A program made the translations under genes and the position numbers. Under the pieces are notes generated by a model. The model worked only from the letters and a program-made list of their open reading frames with translations, did not search any database and was not told the origin of the DNA. From positions 9,755-73,754 of the forward strand of contig NZ_WWFG01000009.1 in assembly GCF_026127265.1 (NCBI RefSeq): a stretch of 64,000 nt of DNA. The letters run 5' to 3'. The DNA comes from Nostoc sp. KVJ3. Its GTDB lineage: Bacteria > Cyanobacteriota > Cyanobacteriia > Cyanobacteriales > Nostocaceae. Numbering within the stretch: the stretch's first letter is position 1; the number at the start of each line of letters is the position of its first letter. Shown here piece by piece: positions 27,071-36,400 of the stretch.

Positions 27071-27967
27071 ATGAGTGTTAATTTAGCATCATTAGTCACT
27101 CAGTTTTTAGAGCGTCATGGACTGGCTAACTCTACTATTCGCTCTTATGAATCAACTTTAATGCCTTTGCTCCAACTTTATGGTAGTTGGTCGCTAGAAA
27201 TTATTGATCGAGAAATTTTGGTTGAATACCTCAATGATTTAAATAACGTATCATATATCACTCATCATCGTCATCAAGCAGTAATTACAGCCTTATTTAA
27301 CTTTGTTGTTGAGTGTCGTTATATCAAATCAAACCCTATTTCTCATCTCAAACGGCGTAAACCAAATCCACTGATAGGAGAGCATAATTCTGATTTAGTT
27401 GTGCGATATTTGACACAACATCAATTAAGTATTCTTTACCAAGCTATCAAAAAAGATGCCAGACTTAATGCTTTAGTGCATTTGCTACATAGCAGTGGAG
27501 CCAGAATAGCAGAGATACTGGCTTTGGATTTATCAGATATTGATTTTACCGCTCGTTCATTTCAAGTTATCGGTAAGGGGAACAAGCAACGATGGTGTTT
27601 CTACAATGAAGATACTGATTTTTGTTTGAATAATTACATCAAATACTACCGACATACCCAGATAAATGCTTTATTTACAGCTCAAAAACCGAATAATCAG
27701 CAAGTATCTCGTCTTTCCTATGCTACAGCTTACTCTACACTTGTAAACGCAGCTAAAAACATTCCAGAACTAGAAGGTATTGGTTTTCACCAACTCAGGC
27801 ATACTTTTGCATCCCAGAGAGTTGGAATCATGGGAGTTGAGGAACTTCGTGCATTGATGGGGCATGAAAAAATTCAAACTACTCTTCGCTACTCTAAAGT
27901 CACATCCCTTCGTGCCCAAGAAGTAGCGCTTCAAGCTTTTAAAAAAGTACCACCCTTTGGACAATAA
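27071..27967 (+). CDS. Tyrosine recombinase (TnpI-like resolvase of the Tn3 element)
   Basis: 298 residues from MSVNLASLVTQFL; the 48 codons upstream overlap the divergent gene and look non-coding. An N-terminal SAM-like core-binding domain is followed by the catalytic domain with Arg in SGARIAEIL, Lys in GKGNKQR, HxxR in HQLRHTFAS, His in LMGHEKIQTT and the nucleophile Tyr in LRYSKV. Within a Tn3 transposon this enzyme resolves cointegrates in place of a serine resolvase, as in the Tn4430 branch. Confidence 0.9.
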   Translation: MSVNLASLVTQFLERHGLANSTIRSYESTLMPLLQLYGSWSLEIIDREILVEYLNDLNNVSYITHHRHQAVITALFNFVVECRYIKSNPISHLKRRKPNPLIGEHNSDLVVRYLTQHQLSILYQAIKKDARLNALVHLLHSSGARIAEILALDLSDIDFTARSFQVIGKGNKQRWCFYNEDTDFCLNNYIKYYRHTQINALFTAQKPNNQQVSRLSYATAYSTLVNAAKNIPELEGIGFHQLRHTFASQRVGIMGVEELRALMGHEKIQTTLRYSKVTSLRAQEVALQAFKKVPPFGQ

Positions 27968-28129
27968 TTTACAAGTATGGATTCAATTTATATATTGTTA
28001 CGTCCTGAAAATTATCATGATTAAAAACTTATCAAGAGAATAGACAATACTCTTGATTGCTAAAATATGGCTGGACAACAGATTTAGTAAAAAATTACAC
28101 TTTATTTATAAATAGCCTAGAGAAAGCAC

Positions 28130-28345
28130 TTAATATAACTCGCCACCGCGAGCGAAAATTTCTATAACTTCACTTCTGGTTACTTGATTTTTCTCCGCTA
28201 TTTCTAGTAGTTTTTCCCACGCTTCATCGGTTAAGCGAATTGACCTTAACCGTTTGGGTGAATCTCCATAATCTGTTTCAAATTTACCATCTGGTGTACG
28301 GGGTCGTCTTTGAGACTTTTGTCTAGTGCCTGAATATTGATCCAT
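28130..28345 (-). CDS. Small RHH-like protein at the right transposon end
   Basis: 71 residues from MDQYSGTRQ (ATG at 28345; the TTG two codons upstream is less likely). A basic N-terminal arm precedes an RHH-like core (RSIRLTDEAWEKLLEIAEKNQVTRSEVIEIFARGG). It lies inside the transposon 77 bp from the right terminal repeat, with the palindrome CATGTATATACATG 33 bp upstream. Autoregulation through that palindrome, and binding at the other end where it recurs twice, are plausible inferences. Confidence 0.7.
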   Translation of the reverse strand: MDQYSGTRQKSQRRPRTPDGKFETDYGDSPKRLRSIRLTDEAWEKLLEIAEKNQVTRSEVIEIFARGGELY

Positions 28346-28377
28346 TGCCAAAAGTTATACACGATATCCTAGCTTAT

Positions 28378-28391
28378 CATGTATATACATG
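28378..28391. promoter_or_regulatory. Palindrome upstream of the RHH gene
   Basis: The perfect 14-bp palindrome CATGTATATACATG lies between the RHH start and the right terminal repeat, in the promoter position. It is identical to the copy at 23425-23438. Confidence 0.6.
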
Positions 28392-28464
28392 GCTGAGTGA
28401 TTGGTTTTACAAGATTTTTTTCTTATCCCGGTTTTCTGTTCCGTTGATACTCACACCCCTAATA

Positions 28465-28768
28465 AAACACTTATGTCCCAAAATTGTTATTCTGCTTTTT
28501 GGTCACTTATCATTCTGTTTCTGAAAATAATCACAGGCATACCCCCTCAAACCCACACAAGTTAAATTTGGTTGTATTTAGCTTGCCTAATGCGTGAGCT
28601 ATCTGAGGTGGCATTGACACAAACAGAGCGATCGCCCGATGGTGTCGTCTACTCACGGGGAAAACAATAACACTGTGACCCCCCGTTGCTGGATAATGGT
28701 GTGTGGTATTGTCAAAGACCATTTTATGTACCGTAAGAATTAAGAAATTTTCAGGCTTCCATCCTTCC
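28465..28768. other. Gap right of the transposon
   Basis: Nothing convincing. A 63-codon minus-strand reading (28531-28722) has no recognisable features and no ribosome-binding site. One HIP1-like GCGATCGC lies here. Confidence 0.4.
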
Positions 28769-29095
28769 CTATAGCGATATCACAGTTTCAGCAGATTCCC
28801 CCTGCGCGTGACGAGAGCGAAGATGCAAGGTAATTTCGGTATCGAGTCGCTTGAGGAAAATGAGGAGTTTGCCCTCGCTGAACCGTTGAAACTCTCCTTT
28901 CATTAAATGAGATACTTCTGGCTGGGGAATGCCAAGAAGTTCGCTGATTTCGCGCTGTTTTAGGTTGCGTTGTTTCAAAAGGCGCAGTACCTGAATCCCT
29001 ATCTTGCCCCGCGTAAAAAGTTCATTCGCATCCTCTAAACCGAGGTCAGCGAATACGTTGCCACTGCTTTCTTCAAAAATGGGTTCCTGCGTCAT
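28769..29095 (-). CDS. XRE-family antitoxin-like protein (orphan)
   Basis: 108 residues with the pattern of HigA-type antitoxins: an N-terminal acidic lead with SGNVFADLGLEDANELFTRGKIG, then a helix-turn-helix (LKQREISELLGIPQPEVSHLMKGEFQRFSEGKL) and a short C-terminal dimer strand (DTEITLHLRSR). Such proteins repress their operon and neutralise a RelE/HigB-like toxin encoded next to them. No toxin reading is present on either side, so it is an orphan, perhaps a regulator or a relic left by insertion of the nearby elements. Confidence 0.75.
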   Translation of the reverse strand: MTQEPIFEESSGNVFADLGLEDANELFTRGKIGIQVLRLLKQRNLKQREISELLGIPQPEVSHLMKGEFQRFSEGKLLIFLKRLDTEITLHLRSRHAQGESAETVISL

Positions 29096-29790
29096 TGTTG
29101 TTCCTCGTCATCGTCCATTCTATATGAAATTTACTATAAAATAAGTCAGACGCTAGCATGAAATGTCCCATGCGCGACCTATGAGGTAAGTTTTATTTCT
29201 AGTTGGTTTCAGTCTAGATATGGTGCAGACTGCCGTTGATGGTTGACCTGGGGTGAAAATCTGCTTGCGGGGCGGATCAAGATCCGCGTTGATATCATCA
29301 TTTTATGTCTTATCGCATTTTAAATAACAACAACAACAACAGCGTAAATAATTTTAGGCATTTTGGAACGTTGTTAATTTATTATTTGTGTTGAATAAAC
29401 AACGTATACATCGAGCCACTTTTTCTACGACATTAGTCAGTTTAGCAATCAGGACATCGTTGTAGAAATTTACCCGAAAATAGCAACGCTGTAGAAAATA
29501 CTAACAACGTAAAATGCTTATTCTATGTAGATTGTAGATGCTGTAAACGACATAAAGTATTGATATCAATTTCTCCTAAATCTGGTATTGCATCCAGCTT
29601 TCATGGTGCATTCCTCCACCTGATGAAGGGAATTAAGTAAAACTTATCAATCAACGAGAGAATCAGGATCACAAGGGGAGCGATTGATAAGCCAGAGTTA
29701 AATGTGTGAAGTCGTTCACGAAACAATCACCTTTCCAGGGATAATGGAGTGTAATAGTAGAAATCTACTCATCACACACCTGTCCATTGT
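29096..29790. other. Long A/T-rich gap with short repeats before the integrase
   Basis: No gene seen. Between about 29310 and 29560 the string CG(T/C)TGTAGAAA occurs at about 29459 and 29489, with the complement-like TTTCTACGACA at about 29422, and AACAACGT or ACGTTGTT recurs near 29360, 29399 and 29502. The pattern resembles recombinase arm or core sites, or the end of a decayed transposon. Its position in front of an integrase gene fits an attachment region. Confidence 0.4.
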
Positions 29791-30647
29791 ATGAGAACGC
29801 TGACTGAGTTGGTTGAAGAGTGGTTGGACGTGCATCATGGTAAAACAAGGGCTTCGTATCACAATACCATTCGCAAGTTCTTAACTTTTACCTGTGTAGA
29901 CGCGATCGCTGAGATTCAGATCCGTCATGTTCGGGATTGGTTAGATTTCCTGCAAGAGGCAGACACGACCAAGGTTAAGCATCTCAACATTCTCAAGGCG
30001 TTTTTTTCCTATGTGACCAGTTTGGAGAAACCGCCGATTTCTCGCAGTCCTATCCCCAAGCAGTTCAAGTTGCCCAAGCCGAAAGATACCTTGGTGGAGC
30101 GTATTCTTACACCGTCGGATGTGGATGCGATGATTGCAGCAACGACTGACAGGCGCAATCGGTTAATTTTAAAAACTCTGTATTTAACTGGGATTAGGGT
30201 GTCTGAGTTGTGCGGGTTACGTTGGAAAGATGCGATCTCCAGTCGCGGGGGCGGTGGGCAGATTAATGTTTATGGCAAGGGGGGCGGACTCGCCGAGTCC
30301 ATGTTCCCCAGGAGCTATGGGTGGAGTTAATGGCACTGCGTGGTGAGGCGTTGAAAGATGCGCCTGTGTTTGCCAGTGCTACGGGTAGACCTCTGGCCCC
30401 TTCCCATATTGACCGAGTGGTAAAAAGGGCGGCGGCAGCAGCAGAATTAGAGAATGCCATGAATGTTTCAGCGCACTGGTTTAGGCACAGTCATGCTACC
30501 CACGCTTTGGATGAAGGTGTTCCAGTACATTTGGTTCAGGCTACTCTTGGGCATACAAGTTTGGATACCACGAGTAAATATCTGCACGTTAGCCCTGATA
30601 GGAGTTCTGGGGAGGTTTTAGTTAAGCGATGGTCTGAGCCATTTTAA
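29791..30647 (+). pseudogene. Tyrosine integrase with one-base frameshift
   Basis: Two readings, 29791-30330 and 30321-30647, are halves of one recombinase of about 286 residues. The first holds the core-binding domain and the Arg of TGIRVSELCGL. The second has HWFRHSHATHAL, LGHTSLDTT and the Tyr in SKYLHVSP. At about 30275-30285 the run of six G after AA would give GKGGRTRRVHVPQELWVELMAL if it were seven, joining both halves. The break is either a real mutation or a homopolymer sequencing error; the latter is plausible given the indels at the contig end. Confidence 0.85.
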
Positions 30648-31041
30648 TTAGCGATCGCTTTTCTCTTCAGTGCGGGACGCAATCGCCCAAACCGATTATC
30701 TGTCTGGCAAAGCCCAAGTTTGATATCAAAAAGGCGCTTTATTTTTCCATGTCTATAGGCTCAAATATACTGATAAGATGCTCAGGGGAATATCTCTCGT
30801 TGAGGTGCATCTAAGGCTTGGAGTAGGTAATCACAATTTAAAGTTTACAGTTAATGGTGGTTCTTCCCTCCTTTTAATGCTAGATTCTTGAGTAATCCTT
30901 ATTCGGCAATGGTTTAGCTTAAAAAGTTAAATTTTTGCTAAAAGTGTTGCCCAGTAAATTTACTGTTATATTTTTTTGCTTTTAAAATATTTAGAACAAA
31001 AAAGCAAAATTTCTTAGCATTATGGGGATGTGTACAGTTTT
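30648..31041. other. Promoter region of the VMAP operon
   Basis: No gene seen. The 90 bp before the first VMAP-system gene are very A/T-rich and contain a perfect 14-bp palindrome at 30952-30965. I cannot fix a single promoter with confidence. Confidence 0.4.
30952..30965. promoter_or_regulatory. Palindromic operator candidate before the VMAP operon
   Basis: CAGTAAATTTACTG reads the same on both strands and lies 77 bp upstream of the VMAP start, within the likely promoter. It may bind a dimeric repressor; no dedicated regulator gene is adjacent. Confidence 0.45.
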
Positions 31042-32421
31042 ATGAGTGAAGACAAAATCAATGCAGAAGGGTCTAAAGGATTAATCAATAATCCCCAGGG
31101 GACTGTTCATCAACATTTTGGGAACCAAAATAGCCATTCCGCACAAGGCGATATAGCTTACCGGGATATTGATAAGCGTAATATTAACATTATTCAATTT
31201 ATGGTTGGTAATTCAACTGACGTAGTTGCGGAGCAATTAATTGATAAATTGATACATATTATTGGACAAATAAAGAATACTGAAAGCATCCTAAAAGCAT
31301 ACCAAAAATCTTTGCCTGATGAAGCTAATTTATATTACGATGAAGAAAATAATATTGAAAAAATATTAGATCAAGTTAATGAATTTAGGCGACTGACAGA
31401 ATTCTCAAAATATTTACAAAAAGATGAAAATCTTCCTCAAGCAATACGCTATAAACTAAGCGAATTGCTTGATATATATACGCCAAAAAACGAATTAAAA
31501 CAAAGAGAGTCCAAGTCCATTGCTTATAAAGAATCAAATAGGCTTCAATCTTATCTGTTAATTGTTATATCTCCTGATTATTATAGTCCTGATCAGTTTA
31601 ATGTTAAGGGCTGGTTGATTCCAGACAATACAGTTCCATTTACGGATTCTAATCGTTATAAACCCCTAACTCTTGATGATGAAAGCCATAAAAAATCCTA
31701 TCTTTTTGAAGATGTATACAAATTACTGAATGATTTTCTCAGAATTAGTCTCGACAAGTATCTGCTACCGTTAGTAAATACGAATGATTTAACTTATGAT
31801 TTAACTATTGAAATTTTCTTACCAAGTGAGCATATATGTACTGAAGTTGAACACTGGAGTATCCTAGATCGCAAGAATAAACAAATCCCTATTGGTACTA
31901 AATATCCAATTATTGTTCGTTCCTATGAACGGTTAAATCTTAATTATTGTCGTGATTGCTTGAATGACTGGCGTAAGAATTGGAATAGAGTTAAAGACCT
32001 ATTACAAATTACACCAACTCATGAAGAATTCGAGCATATAGAAGAATTGCATGATTGTAACTGGGACGAAATTATTTCAAACTTTTTGCAAGAAAACGTA
32101 AAAATTGGATTCAAAGTAGGCTGTCCTGTCTCAGAAGCGAAGCAAGAAGATTTATTTAATGCTCTTGATGATGCTGCTGTCCCTATTGCCCTCTGGGCAA
32201 GGTACAAAGTACCGGATATAGACCATTCAACCGAAATTAACAAGTTGCTGACATCACGTTCATTAATGGAGCTACCTAGATATATTTATGAACAACGAGT
32301 AAAAACTTGTAAACCCAAGAACCCTCCAGAGAAGCATTTGGAATATCACCTATCGCTTTTATGGGAAGATCCATATCGGTTGACTCCTGACGTAATGTTT
32401 GAACTGCAACCCCCTGGATAA
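31042..32421 (+). CDS. VMAP protein (vWA-MoxR-associated, VMAP-C domain)
   Basis: 459 residues from MSEDKINAEG (GTG at 31030 is an alternative). A polar N-terminus (about 12-40) has QHFGN followed by a GD and YRD motif like that in the caspase at 37722. A helical segment (about 50-135) resembles an effector-associated or death-like adaptor. The C-terminal 290 residues carry the VMAP-C pattern: IEIFLPSEHICTEVEHW, GTKYPIIVRSYERL, DDAAVPIALWAR, and HLSLLWEDPYR near the end. In vWA-MoxR-VMAP conflict systems this protein couples the sensor ATPases to an effector. It is the first gene of the operon, 21 bases before MoxR. Confidence 0.85.
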   Translation: MSEDKINAEGSKGLINNPQGTVHQHFGNQNSHSAQGDIAYRDIDKRNINIIQFMVGNSTDVVAEQLIDKLIHIIGQIKNTESILKAYQKSLPDEANLYYDEENNIEKILDQVNEFRRLTEFSKYLQKDENLPQAIRYKLSELLDIYTPKNELKQRESKSIAYKESNRLQSYLLIVISPDYYSPDQFNVKGWLIPDNTVPFTDSNRYKPLTLDDESHKKSYLFEDVYKLLNDFLRISLDKYLLPLVNTNDLTYDLTIEIFLPSEHICTEVEHWSILDRKNKQIPIGTKYPIIVRSYERLNLNYCRDCLNDWRKNWNRVKDLLQITPTHEEFEHIEELHDCNWDEIISNFLQENVKIGFKVGCPVSEAKQEDLFNALDDAAVPIALWARYKVPDIDHSTEINKLLTSRSLMELPRYIYEQRVKTCKPKNPPEKHLEYHLSLLWEDPYRLTPDVMFELQPPG

Positions 32422-32442
32422 TAGAGAGGTAAGGATTAAGCT

Positions 32443-33495
32443 ATGACAGACTGGAAAATTTTTCAAGGAAATACTACTCCCCACGACGATATTGATAACT
32501 TACCTTCTCCTCCTAATTGGCGTAAGTTTGGTTATTCAGTGGGAGAAAAAGAATTTGAGTTTGTTAATGTTGATCTTCAGAGTAGCAGCAGCTTAGAAAC
32601 TCAAGAGCGCGGATCAAAGTTTCAAATTTCTTCTAATCAACCTGAGTTAGTTGATCTCATTAATGCGGCTCTTTATTTACGACGGCCTTTGTTAATTACG
32701 GGCAAACCAGGAACAGGTAAAACGTCTCTGGCTTATGCAGTTGCTTATGAACTAAAATTAGGCTCAGTCCTTCTTTGGGCTATTAATACCCGTTCAACTC
32801 TACAGGAAGGGCTTTATCGTTATGACGCAATTTCAAGATTACAAGATGCTCAAATTAAAGTTAACAAAAATCCACAACAGAATAGTCAAAATCTTCAGAA
32901 TAAAAACGATTATCAAGATATTGGTTACTACATCCAACTGGGGCCTGTTGGTACAGCTTTATTGCCCTCTAAGCGTCCGCGTGTTCTCTTAATTGATGAG
33001 GTGGATAAAAGCGATATCAACCTACCTAATGACCTGCTGAATTTATTTGAAGAGGGAAAGTATGAAATTCCAGAATTAACTCGCCTATCTAAACAAATAG
33101 ATAAAGCTGAAGTGCGTACTGATGATGGTGGTAATGCAGTTATTAAATCGGGTATTGTCCGTTGTTATGAATTTCCTTTTATTGTACTTACTAGCAACGG
33201 GGAACGTGATTTTCCGCCAGCTTTTTTAAGACGCTGTTTGCGGATAAATATAAAAGATCCTAACGAAACAGCCCTAACAGAAATTGTTAAATCTCATTTA
33301 GGAGATGAAGTTTTAGAAAAGGCGAAACCTCTGATTGAACAATTTATCAATAAACGGAATCAGGGAAAGGGCGATTTAGCTACTGATCAACTGCTTAATG
33401 CTGTCTATTTAATTAATCAGAAATTGAATTTTGATGAAACTAACAAAGATAATCTAATTGAACTATTGCTAAAATCCCTAACCAGTGCGGAGTAG
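32443..33495 (+). CDS. MoxR-type AAA+ ATPase of the VMAP system
   Basis: 350 residues. Walker A GKPGTGKTS (about 87), Walker B LLIDEVDKS (about 184), sensor-1 region LTSNGERDFP and an arginine finger in FLRRCLRI place it in the MoxR branch of AAA+ proteins, which remodel partners together with vWA proteins. The segment between the Walker motifs (GYYIQLGPVGTALLPSKRP) is typical. A good ribosome-binding sequence, GGTAAGGA, precedes the ATG. It lies 21 bases after VMAP and 2 bases before the vWA gene, so the three are very probably co-translated. Confidence 0.92.
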   Translation: MTDWKIFQGNTTPHDDIDNLPSPPNWRKFGYSVGEKEFEFVNVDLQSSSSLETQERGSKFQISSNQPELVDLINAALYLRRPLLITGKPGTGKTSLAYAVAYELKLGSVLLWAINTRSTLQEGLYRYDAISRLQDAQIKVNKNPQQNSQNLQNKNDYQDIGYYIQLGPVGTALLPSKRPRVLLIDEVDKSDINLPNDLLNLFEEGKYEIPELTRLSKQIDKAEVRTDDGGNAVIKSGIVRCYEFPFIVLTSNGERDFPPAFLRRCLRINIKDPNETALTEIVKSHLGDEVLEKAKPLIEQFINKRNQGKGDLATDQLLNAVYLINQKLNFDETNKDNLIELLLKSLTSAE

Positions 33496-33497
33496 AG

Positions 33498-36400
33498 ATG
33501 ATTGAAAAACTGATTGTTGCTCTCAACAGTAAGTTAAAACTCACAGGAGAAGAAATTGCTGATGCACTCTGGCTTGCACTCCATATACAGCAATCAGAGT
33601 CAGTATCGTCTTCTACTATCCAATCAAATCCAACTTTATTAAATGATCCTGAAAAAGCTGACGATCCGTTGTTAAATCAGACACAAGACAATATTAAGTC
33701 TGATGTCTCATCATCTTCTCAAAAAAAATCACCTGAGCAAGAGCCACAAGCTGATATTTGTACTCAAGAAAAAGACACATTTGGAAGCAACTCAGGAAAT
33801 CTTGTTTTCAAAGTACCAAATGCGCGATCGGTTCGAGAACCTCTAACACTGACACGGGCAATGCGTCCTCTCATGCGTCGGGTTCCCTCTAGTACAAATA
33901 CTGTTCTAGATGAAGCTGCTACTGTCCAGCGAATTGCTGACGAACAAAACTGGATACCCGTATTGAAGCCAGCAATGGAACCCTGGCTAGATATAGCATT
34001 AGTGGTTGATGAAAGTACCTCAATGTTGATTTGGGAGCACACTATTGGCGAGTTTAAACGACTTTTGGAACACTATGGAATATTCCGTGATGTCCGAACT
34101 TGGGGACTGAAACCAGACGATAGGGGGCAAATTCAGATTCACTCTAGAATTAGTATCGCAGCAAGTAAGCAATGTTTGCGTAGTCCCAACGAACTGATCG
34201 ACCCTAGTGGTCGTTGTTTAATTTTACTGGTCAGCGATTGTGTATCTGCCTTTTGGCACAATGGAACATTACTACCCATACTCAAACTTTGGACACAGAG
34301 CAATCCAATGGCGATCATCCAAATGTTGCCAGAATGGTTATGGGCTAGGACGGGCTTAGGTTTAGGAGCAGCAGTCCATCTCCAAGCTTTAGCTCCAGGT
34401 GTACCCAATCAGCAATTGATTGCCAGAGGTGTGTCCCGTCGAACCAGAGTTAATCTAGAAACAGGTATCAAAATACCTATTGTTACTTTAGAGCCAGATA
34501 GATTTACTGCCTGGGCGCAGATGGTGTCTGGCAAGGGTAATACCCGTTCTCCAGGTGTTGTGTTTGATCCGAATCGTGCAGCACCCAGCGAAAGTATTGA
34601 ACGGCATAGTAGTCCAGCACCTGAAATTTCCCCTGATGAACGGGTTCAGCGTTTCCGCATTACTGCCTCTGAGATGGCACGCCGCCTAGCAGGGATACTG
34701 GCAGCAGCCCCAGTGATTACTTTGCCTATTGTGCGGATTATACAAGATAGAATCCAAATCTTGCAAAAATCCCAGCAGGTTCACGTTGCTGAGGTATTTC
34801 TGGGAGGCTTACTGAAGCCATTATCAGAGATTAATGCAGATACAAGTGCGGATTATGTACAGTACGATTTCATCAATGGAGTGCGGGAAATCTTGCTTGA
34901 ATCAGTTCCATCAAGCGAAATTGTTAATGTCTTAAATGAAGTCTCGAATTTCGTTGCTGACCGAGTTGGGCTATCTCCAGAGGATTTTGTAGCGGAGTTG
35001 AGGAAGCCGGGACAGGAGGGGAATGGACAATTTGCAATTCGTCCCTTTGCAAGAGTGACTGCTCAGGTGTTGAAACAGCTGGGAGGAGAATATGCTCGCT
35101 TTGCAGAAGAGTTAGAACAGGAAAATCAAATTGGCTCAGAGTCAGAATTGGATTCAAAGCAGGTTAGTCCCCAAATATCGAAGCTTGATCTACGGGAATT
35201 TTTTCAGGCTAGCGATCCCAGCAGAACTCTGTTTGTCAACAATATCTCTGATGGCAAGTATTACATAGATTTTTCCTCAGTTCGAGGTGGTGATATTCTT
35301 GGCAAGCTGAAGCAGAAAATTACTTTTTTTAAACCCAATGAACCCACCTGTACCTTATTTACTGGGCATATTGGTTGTGGTAAATCGACAGAACTATTAC
35401 GGTTACAGGCAGAACTGGAAAAATCAGGCTTCCATGTAGTCTATTGTGAGTCCAGTGAAGACCTGGAAATGGCTGATGTCGATATAGCTGATGTGCTGCT
35501 AGCGATCGCTCGTCGTGTGAGTCAAAGTCTGGATAAAATTACTCTGGAGTCACCTAACAAGTTTAATGAGTTGCTCCAAGGTGCTTGGAAGGTCTTAAAC
35601 TCCGAGGTGACGCGGGAAAAACTTAAGGTTCCGGTGCTTGGTGATGTCGGTTTATCGGCAGAAAAAGAAAAACTTTCTCTGTCTGTGGGCATTGGTGAAA
35701 TCACCGCGAAGATGAAAAATGACCCAATGCTGCGAGAAAAACTCAATCAGTACTTAGGACCGCAAAAAGTTAAGCTGTTAGAAGCGATTAATCAAGAATT
35801 ATTGGAACCTGCGATCGCTAAACTCAAGCAGCAGGGTAAAAATGGTCTGGTGGTAATTGTCGATAATCTTGACCGCATAGATAATCGTGCCAAACCTTGG
35901 GGTCGTCCGCAGCAAGAATATTTATTTGTGGATCAGGGTGAGTTCTTGACCAAGCTGAATTGTCATCTCATCTACACCATGCCCTTGTCGTTGAAGTTTT
36001 CCAATGATTACGGAATGCTAACCCAGCGTTTCCCAGAAGATCCCAAGGTGTTACCAATGGTACCTGTGCAGTGGTCTGATGGCAGCGTTCATATACAGGG
36101 AATGTCACTCATGCAGCAGATGGTACTAGCAAGAGCTTTTCCTGACATGACACCAGAGGAGCGTTTAAATAAAGTTACCGAGATTTTTGATAGTGCTGCT
36201 AGCCTAGAGCGGTTATGTCAAATGAGCGGTGGTCATCTGCGGGATGTGCTGAGGCTGCTGAATACTTGGATTCAGGAAGAAATGACACTTCCCCTAACTC
36301 GTGAAACCTTAGAGCAAGTTATTCGTTCTCGGCGGAATGAAATCATGTTACCGATTTATGAAGATGAGTGGCAATTGTTACGTCACGTCAAAGAAAGGAA

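Larger units (their letters stand above)
23300..28459. mobile_element. Tn3-family transposon (5160 bp) with tyrosine recombinase
   Basis: 38-bp terminal repeats starting GGGGTGTGAGTATCAA and ending GGGATAAG at 23300-23337 and 28422-28459 (one mismatch), flanked by the 5-bp duplication TAATA (23295-23299 and 28460-28464). It carries a Tn3 transposase, a zinc-ribbon regulator, a tyrosine recombinase for cointegrate resolution and a small RHH protein, but no resistance or metabolic cargo. It inserted within 3 bp of the end of the 519-bp element. Confidence 0.95.

Noticed and set aside
28531..28722. 63-codon minus-strand reading between Tn3 and the antitoxin
   Set aside because: It does not resemble any toxin and lacks coding features; it is also not placed as a HigB partner would be.
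29310..29560. CRISPR-associated transposon end
   Set aside because: The motifs only loosely resemble Tn7-like ends, and no Tns or Cas gene is present. I kept only the repeat observation.
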